Shown here: positions 41,265 to 55,998 of the stretch, in pieces
Layout: the number at the start of each line of letters is the position of its first letter
Numbering within the stretch: the first letter of the stretch is position 1
NCBI RefSeq assembly: GCF_017837635.1
Contig: NZ_JAGJRS010000014.1
Location: 1 to 64,000, forward strand
Reading direction: 5' to 3'
Origin: Frateuria flava
GTDB lineage: Bacteria > Pseudomonadota > Gammaproteobacteria > Xanthomonadales > Rhodanobacteraceae
DNA length: 64,000 bases
Program-made: the position numbers and the translations under genes
The notes under the pieces: generated by a model
The model's database searches: none
Told to the model about the DNA's origin: nothing
What the model saw: the letters and a program-made list of their open reading frames with translations, nothing else

Positions 41265-43946
41265 TCAGGAGGTCAGTGGCTCCAGCACGGCCACCGGCAG
41301 GGGCGACAGCCACTGTGCCGGCTGCAGGGCATCGTCGACACTTCCCTCGCCCCCGCCGAGGAGGTTGCGGTATCGACCCGGGGCGACGCCGCGCACGCGC
41401 ACGTCCGCTGCAAGAAGGGCGGTCGTCGCTGCCGCGTCCCAGCGCGGCTCGCGGGCATCCAGCAGCACGCCGCCGGTGTGCCGCAACGCCAGCACGACGA
41501 CCGCCTGGCCGTCGAGCGTGCGCTGGAACGCCAGCAACCGGCCGGCGCCTGCCCCTTCCGGTTCCTCCACCGCCAACTGGCGGTAATCGCCTTGCGCGAA
41601 CACGGCCCGATGGCGCGACCGCAACTGCAGCAGCGCGTGGAGCACGCGCTGCTTGAGTGCGCCGTCGCGCCATCGGCCGAGCAGCGCGTCCCACGGTGCG
41701 CCGGTCGCCAGTGCCGCGCGCCGCGCGTCGAAATCGACCGGACTGCGGTTGTCCGGGTCGACCAGGCTGAAGTCCCAGGCGTCGGTGCCCTGGTAGGTAT
41801 CGGGCACGCCCGGTGTGGTCAGTCGCAACGCAGTCTGTAGCAGGCTGTTGGCGGCGCCTGCGGCGGCAATGCGCTGCACGAAGGCGTGCAGTTCGATGGC
41901 GAAACCGTGCACCGGTGCCAGCAGTGCGGCCAGGAACGCGTCGCAGGCATCCTCGTACGGCTCGTTCGGACGGCTCCAGCGCGAACGGCGCTTGGCCTCG
42001 CGCAGCGCCTTGCGCTGCCACTGGGCGATCCGTTCGCGGAAGGCGTCAAGACCTTCGCGGTCGTCCGCAGCGAGTGTCAGCGGCCAGGCGCCCACCAGCG
42101 TCTGGTAGAGCATGTACTCGTCTGCCGCGGATGGCGCGCGTGCGCCATCGACGGCCGTGCGAAGGCCATCGTTGCGCTCGCGCCATCGTTCGACCGTACT
42201 GGCCCAGTGCGGCACCACGGCCGCGTGCGAGAGCACCGCCAAGCGGGCGCGGGCGTCCTCGCCACGTTTGTGGTCGTGGGTGGCAGTGGCCAGCAGGTTG
42301 TTCGGGTAGTCGCGTGCGCGCTCGGCGCACAGCGCGTGGAAGGTGGGGATATCCAGCGCCAGGTGGCCCGGGTCGGCGCCTACTTCATTGCGCGAGAGCA
42401 GCCGTCCATAGCGATAGCAGGCCGTGTCCTCCACCGCCTTGGCGGCCATCGGCGAGGTAGCCTGCTGGAAGATCCGCATCGCCCGCTCGCGGGCCTGCCG
42501 CACGCGTCCCGGCGGCAGCCCGCGCGGCGCCTGGCCGCCGAGCCAGGCGGAGACTTCGGCGAGCAGCTCGCGGTCTTCGATGCGTACCTGGTGGCGCGCG
42601 CGTGCATAGGCCTGCTGGAACACCGCCTCGTCGGCCGCGTCGCGGCCCAGGCCGCCGGCGTAGGTGCGGTACACCGGAAAGTGCACCAGCAGCTCGACCA
42701 GCACGCGGCGAATCGCCGGCAGGCTGACGTCGCGGGTGGAGACGTCGGCGCGCGCGGCATCGAACAGGGCGCGGGCGGTGCGGTCCAGCTCCGCCTCGAA
42801 GCTGTCGACCAGGATCTGCCGCCGCGCCGCGCGCGCCACTGTCGCGAAGTCGGCGCGCTCGCCGCTGATCGCTTGCCACAGTTCGGTCAGCATCGGCTCG
42901 CCGGCGCCGTCGTGCAGCAAGGCGCCGACCTGGTCCATGAACTCGTACCCGGTGGTGCCGTCCATGCGCCAGTCCGGGCGCAGTCGTTCGCCTTCGGCCA
43001 GGATCTTCTCCACCACGAGGTAGGCCGGACCACGCGGCGCGCCGGCCGGGCGCTGTCGCTGCAGCCGGCGCAGGCGATGGCGCAACTGGCGGCAGTAGCG
43101 GTGCGGATCGGCCAGGCCGTCGACGTGATCCACGCGCAGGCCGTCGATCAGGCCTTCGGCGTAGAGCCGGAACACCAGCGCGTGGCTGTCCTCGAACACC
43201 CGCGTGCGGTCCATGCGCAGGCCGACCAGTTCGTTGATGTCGAAGAACCGCCGGTAATCGATCATGTCATTGGCGAGCTTCCACAGCGCCAGGCGGTAGT
43301 GCTGCTGTTCCAGCAGGGCGTGCAGTCGGCCGAAGCCCGCCTCGCGCGTGCCATCGTGCGCCGACAGCACCCGCGCGGCCTCCCCTGCCCCGCGCAAGGC
43401 CTCGATCGTCGGCGGTGCGAGCGGCAGCGGGTTGTCGTGCACGCGCAGGATGTACTCGTCGCTCTCCCGGTCCAGGTGCACGTCGCAGTCGCGCAGCGCC
43501 TGGGCATAGGGCTTGCCCAGGATGGGCAGCAGCACATGCCCGCGCACCAGCGGGTCGGGGCTGCGCCAGTCGATGTCGAAGTAGCTCGCGTAATGGCTGG
43601 CGCGACCGTGGCGCAGCACGTCCATCCACCAGGCGTTGCCGGGGCCGGCGAACATGTGGTTGGGGACAATGTCCAGCACCAGACCCATGCCGTGCGCGCG
43701 CAGCCTTTGCATCAACCGTTGCAGCGCCGGTTCGCCGCCGAGCTCGGGGTTGACCTGGTGGTAGTCGATGACGTCGTAGCCGTGGTTCGAGCCGGGGCGC
43801 GCGGTGAACAGTGGCGAGGCGTAGAGGTGGCTCACCCCCAGCTCGGCGTAGTAGTCGACCTGCGCGGCGGCATCGTCGAGGGTAAAGCCGGCATGCAATT
43901 GCAGGCGTGCCAGGGCGCGCGGCGGACCGGGTGCGGGCTCATTCAT
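41265..43946 (-). CDS. treY: Maltooligosyl trehalose synthase
   Basis: This 893-aa GH13 enzyme turns the reducing-end alpha-1,4 bond of maltodextrins into the alpha,alpha-1,1 bond of trehalose. Features: [58 protein letters not shown], the nucleophile strand [16 protein letters not shown] and [11 protein letters not shown]. Also typical are YRTYAGG and the C-terminal [30 protein letters not shown]-like segment. It is last in the glucan operon and works with TreZ. 168 bp separate it from malQ, including a CCCTTTCCC...GGGAAAGGG hairpin. Confidence 0.95.
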   Translation of the reverse strand: [893 protein letters not shown]

Positions 43947-44007
43947 GCCGAGGGCCCTCGACTTCGACGTTCAGGGCGAACGGAGCAGGAGACGCCGCGC
44001 CTAGAAG

Positions 44008-44032
44008 CCCTTTCCCCCCGACAGGGAAAGGG
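44008..44032. repeat. GC hairpin between malQ and treY
   Basis: CCCTTTCCC and GGGAAAGGG flank a short CCCGACA loop. It belongs to the same general class of GC palindromes seen in copA and between glgB and glgX; here it lies inside an operon and may stabilise the upstream mRNA segment. Confidence 0.5.
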
Positions 44033-44114
44033 TGCCGCGCTTGCGGGGGAACGGGGGACGCCTCCTTCGCGGCAAGGGCCGGACGAGAGGGGTCGAACGC
44101 GTGCGGTCGCACGC

Positions 44115-46214
44115 TCATGACGCGTTGTTTCGGGCCGTGGCAACGGCAGCGCAACATGCCTGCGCCACCGGGCCGTCGAACAGCAGCGCGGCAGTCTCCG
44201 GCAACCGCCGCCTCCAGTTGGGATGCAAGGCGTCGGTAGGTCCCGGCAGGTTGGGCTGTTCCGGCAATGCCAGCAGGTCTTCGGCGGGAATGATGACGAG
44301 CGGCGCCGGCGCGCGCGCCACGTGGCCGGCGGCGGCGATGGCTACCGGCGTCACCTCCTCCGGCAAAGGTGGCCGGTTCTCGTCCGGCGCGCCGCCGGCA
44401 TCCTGCGCCGCCCCCGATGCGCACAGCGCGCGCCAGAGCCGGTCGCGGTCGAGCGCACGCTCGGCGATTTCGTCCACGCCCGGCTCGGCCAGGCCGGCGC
44501 GGGCACGCCACGCGATGTCGCGCCCGCTCCACCAGCCAGCCACGGTCGCCACGTCATGCGTGGAGGTGGTCGCCATCGCCGTGGGCGACCAGAGCTTCGG
44601 CGCGATGAAGCCGCGGTCGGCCGCGCGCTCGAACCACAGCACGCGGATACCCAGCACGCCCGCCTCGCCGATGCGTTGGCGGAAGTCGGCGGGCACGGTG
44701 CCGAGATCTTCGCCGATGACGACCGCGCGGTTGCGATGCGATTCGATCGCCAGCAGCCGCAGCATGTCCTCGAACGGGTAGCGCACGTAGGCGCCCTCGG
44801 TCGCGCCGTGGCCATGCGGCACCAGCCACAGGCGCTTGAGGCCCAGCACGTGGTCGATGCGCACGCCGCCGGCGTGCGCGAGCGCGGTACGCAACATGGC
44901 GAGGTAGCCGGCATAGCCACTGCGCCTGAGCCCCGCCGGCGAGAACGTGGTCAGGCCCCAGTCCTGCCCGTTGCGGTTGAGCAGGTCCGGCGGCGCGCCG
45001 ACCGACAGGCCGTGCAGCAGTTCGCCCTGGTGGCTCCAGGCCTGGCTGCCGCCCGGATCGGTGCCGACCGCCAGGTCCGAGATCAGGCCGATCGCCATGC
45101 CCGAGGCGCGCGCCGTGTGCTGCGCATCTTCCAGACCGCGCATGGCCAGCCATTGCAGGAACGCGTGGAAGGCCACTTCGCGGCTGTGCTCGCGTGCGAA
45201 GGTCGCGACTGCGGCGCCGGCCGGGTCGTGGTATTCGGTCGGCCAGGCCTGCCAGCCGCCGGGCATGTCGTGCGCGCGGAAGTGCACCTGCAACGCCTCG
45301 AAGCGCGCGTGGCGTTCGAGCGCCTCGCCCTGCGCCTTGCGGAAGGCGCACAGCGCCTGGGTCAGCTTGGAGTCGGCGGTGGACCATTCGAACAGCGTGC
45401 GCAGCAGCGTCATGCGCGCACGCCCCGCCCGCGGCCAGTCGATCAGTTCGAGCCATTCCAGCTCGGCCAGTTCCTGGCGCAGGTTGTGTGCGTCGATGAC
45501 CGTGCGCAGCGCCGAGGCGCCGCCCACCCGACCCGGGTCGGCGTAGAGCGGATTGAGGAACAGCCGGCTGGAAGGCGCGTATGGGCTGTAGCGCTCCGGC
45601 GCCGCGGCGAACAGCGCATGCACCGGACTGATCGCCAGCGCATCGGCGCCACGCGTGGCCGCCGCGCGGGCGCACTGTTCCAGTGCAGTGAAGTCGCCGA
45701 TGCCGCCATCGCCCGGCCGGCGCAGGCTGGACAGCTGCACGGCCACGCCCCAGGGACGGCCGTGCGCGCCGGCGATGTCGCCCACGCCGAACGCGCGTGC
45801 CGGGGCGGCGGCGAGCGTACATTCGTCCTCGCCCAGCAGCAGGCGGTAGTAACCGGGTATCGCCGGCGCGCGCAGCATGCGCTCATCCGCCGCCAGGGTG
45901 CCCTCGTCGACCGGACTGCCCTGTTCGTCTTCCATGCGGTAATGGCGTGACGCGTTCGTGGGCGGCAGGCCGAAGGAGCCGCCGGCGTCGGCCACCAGCA
46001 GGCGCGGCAGCTGCGTCCCTTCGCGCTCGCGACGCAGCCGCTCGAGACTTGCCTCGATGTCGTCGTCGTTCGCACACGGCAGGCCGAGCGCATCGAGCAC
46101 GGCGCGCAGCGTCGGCGGCGTTACTTCCTGCGGGCGATCGTTGGCATCGCGCCAGTGCACGTCCACGCCCGCCTGTTTGGCGAGTAGAGCGACGCGGGCA
46201 TCGAGATCGCTCAC
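44115..46214 (-). CDS. malQ: 4-alpha-glucanotransferase (amylomaltase)
   Basis: This 699-aa GH77 enzyme transfers glucan chains between maltodextrins. It has the N-terminal extension of MalQ and then the core: WGVAVQLSSLRRPGDGGIGDFTAL, FLNPLYADP, IGLISDLAVGTDPGGSQAW, NGQDWGLTTFSP and the nucleophile strand VRIDHVLGLKRLWLVP. The acid is in VIGEDLGTVP, and STHDVATVAGWW follows. GTG 46214 is the start of homology and has GGGGAC upstream; an ATG at 46304 would add 30 residues translated from a hairpin-rich spacer. It supplies glucans of useful length to TreY/GlgE. Confidence 0.93.
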   Translation of the reverse strand: MSDLDARVALLAKQAGVDVHWRDANDRPQEVTPPTLRAVLDALGLPCANDDDIEASLERLRREREGTQLPRLLVADAGGSFGLPPTNASRHYRMEDEQGSPVDEGTLAADERMLRAPAIPGYYRLLLGEDECTLAAAPARAFGVGDIAGAHGRPWGVAVQLSSLRRPGDGGIGDFTALEQCARAAATRGADALAISPVHALFAAAPERYSPYAPSSRLFLNPLYADPGRVGGASALRTVIDAHNLRQELAELEWLELIDWPRAGRARMTLLRTLFEWSTADSKLTQALCAFRKAQGEALERHARFEALQVHFRAHDMPGGWQAWPTEYHDPAGAAVATFAREHSREVAFHAFLQWLAMRGLEDAQHTARASGMAIGLISDLAVGTDPGGSQAWSHQGELLHGLSVGAPPDLLNRNGQDWGLTTFSPAGLRRSGYAGYLAMLRTALAHAGGVRIDHVLGLKRLWLVPHGHGATEGAYVRYPFEDMLRLLAIESHRNRAVVIGEDLGTVPADFRQRIGEAGVLGIRVLWFERAADRGFIAPKLWSPTAMATTSTHDVATVAGWWSGRDIAWRARAGLAEPGVDEIAERALDRDRLWRALCASGAAQDAGGAPDENRPPLPEEVTPVAIAAAGHVARAPAPLVIIPAEDLLALPEQPNLPGPTDALHPNWRRRLPETAALLFDGPVAQACCAAVATARNNAS

Positions 46215-46347
46215 GTACGTCCCCGGGAAAGGGGTGCACGCCCCGCAGGGTGGGCTTCGACCCACCACCGCACGCGCCACAGCGCATGGCGGGCTGAAGC
46301 CCAACCTGCGAGTTGCGCGGGCCGTGAGGCGTGTCGCTCAGTCAGAC

Positions 46348-48113
46348 TCATGCCGAAGGTTCCAGGCAGACCAGGGTGCAGGCGGGATCGAGGCGGCCTT
46401 CGGCCAAGGCGGCGATCGCCGACGCCTCGCCGTGCAACCATCGCGCATCGGGTGTTGGCTTGACGTCGACGTCGGCTGCACGCTCGCCAAGGTTGCAGTA
46501 GACGTCGAGCCGGGCGTCGCCCAGCTGCCAGTGCGCCTGCAGCGCTCGATCGCCGAGGGCCCGGGCGCCCAGCGGTCGCGCCTGCTCCAGGCGCGGCACC
46601 AGGTAGTGCTGCCGTTGCGCCAGCAGCAGGCGGACCAGGCTGAGCCGCGCGAGGCCCTCCGCGCTGCCTGCTTCGGTGCTGTCCAGCGTGGACCGTTCGA
46701 AGGTGGCCGGTGCGTTCGGGTCGGGCACGTCCCCCTTGCCGTGGCTTTCGAAGTCGGCGAACTCCTTGCGCCGGCCCTCGCGCACGGCGGTGCGCAGTGC
46801 CTCGGTCTGGTGATCGGTGAAGAAAAGGAACGGCCGGCGGCTGCCCCATTCCTCGCCCATGAACAGCATCGGCACCGAAGGGGTAAGCAGCAACAGCGCG
46901 AGCGCCGCTTCGACGAGCCTGGGCTCGACCAGTTGGGTGAGCCGTTCGCCCAGGGCACGGTTGCCGACCTGGTCGTGGTCTTGCAGGAAATCGACGAAAC
47001 ACAACGGGCTCAGCTGACCGCTCGGTTCGCCGCGGGGCGTTCCGCGCATGGGCTCGCCCTGCCACGCAAAGCCCTCGGCCAGGCAGCGGACCAGCCGGTC
47101 CACGGGATCGTCGGCATAGGCGCCGTAATAGCCGGCGCGCTCGCCGGTGAGCAGCACGTGCAGCGCGTTGTGGAAATCGTCGTTCCACTGCCCATCGAAA
47201 CGGTGCGGCCCGAGCAGGTGCGCCTGGTTGGCCTCGTTCTCGAGGATCAGATGCACCTGCCGCCCGTCCGCCGCAGCGTGCACGCGGTCTGCCAGCGAAA
47301 GCAGCCAGGCCGGGTTGTGCAGTGCGTGCACCGCGTCCAGGCGCAGGCCGTCGAAGCGGTACTCCTCGATCCAGTACAGCGCGTTGTGCACGAAGAAGTC
47401 GCCCACCGGGGGTTGCGCCACGTCGAGCGCCGCGCCCCACGGCGTCGGCGGGCCATCCTTGCGGAAGAACGGCGAGGCGTAGGCGCCCAGGTAATTCCCG
47501 TCCGGCCCGAAGTGGTTGTAGACCACGTCCAGGATGATCATCAGACCCTGCCCGTGCGCCGCATCGACCAGCGCCTTGAGCTCGTCGGGCGTGCCGTAGG
47601 CCGCGGCCGGAGCGAACGGCAGCACGCCGTCGTAGCCCCAGTTCCGCGCGCCGGGGAACTGCGCGATCGGCATCAGTTCGATCGCGGTGACGCCCAGCGC
47701 GCGCAGGCGCGGCAGCATGGCCTGCACGCCGCGGAAGCCGCCGCAGGCGCCTACGTGCAGCTCGTAGATCACCGCCTCGTGCCATGGCCGCCCGTGCCAG
47801 TCGGCGTGTTGCCACTGGAATGCCACGGGATCGACCACGACGCTGGCGCCATGCACGTCGCCGTCCTGCTGCAGCCGCGAGGCCGGGTCGGGCACGCGCA
47901 GGTCCGTGCCGACGTGGAAGCGGTAGCGGGTGCCCGGCGGCGCCTCGCAGAGGGACTCATGCCAGCCATCGTCCAGCGCGCGCATGGGCTGCATGTCACC
48001 CTGCCCGAGTTCCAGTTGCACCTGTGTAACATCGGGCGCCCACAACCGGAAGCGCGTACGTCCATCGCCTTGCCATTCGGCGCCGTAAGGCATGAGGTGG
48101 AGAAAACGTCCGC

Positions 48114-48117
<4 letters not shown>
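46348..48117 (-). CDS. treZ: Malto-oligosyltrehalose trehalohydrolase
   Basis: This 589-aa GH13 enzyme releases trehalose from the maltooligosyl-trehalose made by TreY. An N-terminal CBM48-like domain (TRFRLWAPDVTQVQLELG) precedes the barrel: YELHVGACGGFRGVQ, ELMPIAQFPGARNWGYDGVLPFAP, LDVVYNHFGPDGNYL, nucleophile in GLRLDAVHAL, acid in LILENEANQAHLL, and FLQDHDQVGNRALGERL. The ATG overlaps the glgX stop as ATGA. A 133-bp spacer with a TGGGCTTCGACCCA hairpin separates it from malQ. Confidence 0.95.
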
Positions 48118-50225
<2,108 letters not shown>

Positions 50226-50274
50226 CAGGTGTTCTGCTTCGTGTGGACGTGGGTGTGACGGGCTGAGGCAAGGC

Positions 50275-50396
50275 TTCCCCCATCCGCCCTTCGGGCACCT
50301 TCCCCCGCGGGCGGGGGAAGGGTCGGCTTCGGGGAGGCCCGGTAGTGAGCCTCCCCCCGTTCCACGGGGGAAGGTGCCGACAGGCGGATGGGGGTG
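50275..50396. repeat. Large GC palindrome between glgB and glgX
   Basis: Outer arms CCCCCATCCGCC...GGGCACCTTCCCCC (from about 50277) and GGGGGAAGGTGCC...GGCGGATGGGGG (to about 50394) are inverted copies of each other. Between them are smaller inverted repeats (CTTCCCCCGC..GCGGGGGAAG; GGGGAGGC..GCCTCCCC). This is a dispersed repeat type common in Xanthomonadales and Pseudomonas-like genomes. In this place it sits within the operon. Confidence 0.8.
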
Positions 50397-50436
50397 GACG
50401 GAGCGCGATACCCCACGTCGCAGGCAGCCCCCGCGC

Positions 50437-52607
50437 TCATGCCCGATCCGCCAAGTAGATCAGCGTAGCCAGGGGTGGCAGCGAAAGCGCCAGCGAGTGC
50501 GACTGCCCATGGATCGGCATCGGCTCGGCCTGCGCCTCGTCCTGCCCCACGCCGGAGCCGCCGTAGCGGGCATCGTCGGTGTTGATCGCCAGTTCCCAGC
50601 GGCCCTCGCGCGGTACGCCGATGCGGTAGTCGTGCAGCGGCGTCGGCGTCAGGTTGCTCACCACCAGCGCCGGGCGTGCGCCTTCGGCGAAGCGCAGCCA
50701 GGCGAACACGCTGTTGCCCGCGTCGTCGCCGATCGCCCAGCGGAAACCGCGCGCATCGCCATCCCACGCATGCATCGCCGGCTCGCGCGCGAGCAGGTGG
50801 TTGAGGTCGCGCAGCAGTTGCTGCACGCCGCGGTGGCGCGGATCGTCCAGCAGGTGCCACGGCAGTTGCGCGTCATGGTTCCACTCGGTCGGCTGCGCCA
50901 GTTCGCCGCCGGCGAACAGCAGCTTCTTGCCCGGATGGGCCCACATGAAGCCGTAGTAGGCGCGCAGGTTGGCGAAACGCTGCCAGTCGTCGCCCGGCAT
51001 GCGGCCGAGCAGCGAACGCTTGCCATGCACGACCTCGTCGTGGGACAGCGGCAGCACGTAATGCTCCGAATACGCATACACCATCGAGAAGGTCATCTCG
51101 TGGTGGTGCCAGCGCCGATGGATCGGATCGCGCGACATGTATTCGAGCGTGTCGTGCATCCAGCCCATGTTCCACTTGTAGTCGAAGCCCAGGCCGCCGT
51201 CGGTGGGCGCACGGGTGACGCCGGGCCAGGCGGTCGATTCCTCCGCGATGGTGAGCACGCCGGGATGGTGCTGGTGCACGACCGTGTTGAAACGCTTGAG
51301 GAAGGCGATCGATTCGAGGTTCTCGCGTCCGCCGTGGATATTGGGCACCCATTCGCCGTGCTTGCGACTGTAGTCGCGATAGAGCATCGAGGCGACCGCG
51401 TCCACGCGCAGGCCATCGATGTGGAAACGCTCGACCCAGGCCAGCGCGCTGCCGATCAGGAAGCCGGACACCTCGTTTCGCCCGAGGTTGTAGATCAGCG
51501 TGTTCCAGTCCTGGTGGAAGCCTTCGCGCGGGTCGGCGTGTTCGTACAGCGCGGTGCCATCGAAGCGGGCCAGGCCGTGCGCGTCGGTGGGAAAGTGCGC
51601 AGGCACCCAGTCGACGATCACGCCCAGCCCCGCCTCGTGGCAGCGGTCGACGAAACGCGCGAATGCTTCGGGCGGGCCGAAGCGCGCGGTCGGCGCGTAC
51701 TGGCCCAGCGGCTGGTAGCCCCAGGAACCGCCGAACGGATGCTCGGCGACCGGCAGCAGTTCGAGGTGGGTGAAGCCCATGCCGACCAGGTAGGGAATCA
51801 GGCGTTCGGCCAGGCCGTCCCAGCCAGGGGACTCGCCCTCTTCGTTGCGCCACCAGGAACCGGCGTGCAGCTCGTAGATCGACAGCGGCGCATCGAGCCG
51901 CTGCCGCATGGCGCGTTCGGCCATCCAGCCGTGGTCGGTCCACCGGAACGGCGCATCGGGGGCGACCACCGAGGCGGTCGCCGGCGGCGCTTCCGTCGCC
52001 AGCGCGACCGGGTCGGCCTTCTGCTGCACCGAGAAATCCGCGCCCAGGATCTCGTACTTGTAGCGCGCACCGGCGCGCAGGCCCGGCACGAACAGCTCCC
52101 ACACCCCATGCGGCAGGCGCACGCGCATCGGGTGGCGGCGGCCGTCCCACTGGTTGAAGTCGCCGACCACGCTGACCCGCCGCGCGTTCGGCGCCCATAC
52201 GGCAAAGCGCACGCCCGGCACGCCATCGCGCTCGACCGGGTGCGCGCCGAGCTGACGCCAGAGCTGCGGGTGCTGACCTTGCGCCAGCAGGTCCAGGTCG
52301 TGGTCCTCGAGCAGGGTGCCGAAGGCGTAGGGATCGTCCAGCTCCTGCGATGCCGTGGGCCAGTGCACGCGCAGCCGATAGCCGCCCTCGCCCGGCACCG
52401 GGCCGGCGAACAGGCCATCGGCCACGGGTTCGAGCGGACCGAGGACCTGGCCCTGGCGGTCGATCGCCTCGACGCCATGCGCACCCGGCTGCAGCGTGCG
52501 CACCACGCGCTGGCCATCGACCCGATGCGGTCCGAGCACCGCGAACGGATCGGCGTGGCGCGCCTGCAGCAGCGCGTCGACGGCACCGGGATCGGGACGC
52601 CAGCGGC

Positions 52608-52611
<4 letters not shown>
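50437..52611 (-). CDS. glgB: 1,4-alpha-glucan branching enzyme
   Basis: This 724-aa GH13 enzyme forms alpha-1,6 branches. It has an N-terminal domain (about 1-110), a CBM48 ([30 protein letters not shown]), and the barrel: [48 protein letters not shown], nucleophile in [22 protein letters not shown], acid in [14 protein letters not shown], and [16 protein letters not shown]. The start is GTG 52611, overlapping the treS-maltokinase stop as GTGA. It completes glucan assembly with GlgE. Confidence 0.95.
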
Positions 52612-55910
<3,299 letters not shown>

Positions 55911-55998
55911 GCGGGGGTCCTTGCACTTCGCCGCCGCAGGGCGGCGCTCCTGCATGGGGTGCGTAGCGCCGGGAAAGCCGCAGCGGCATGGCGGACGT

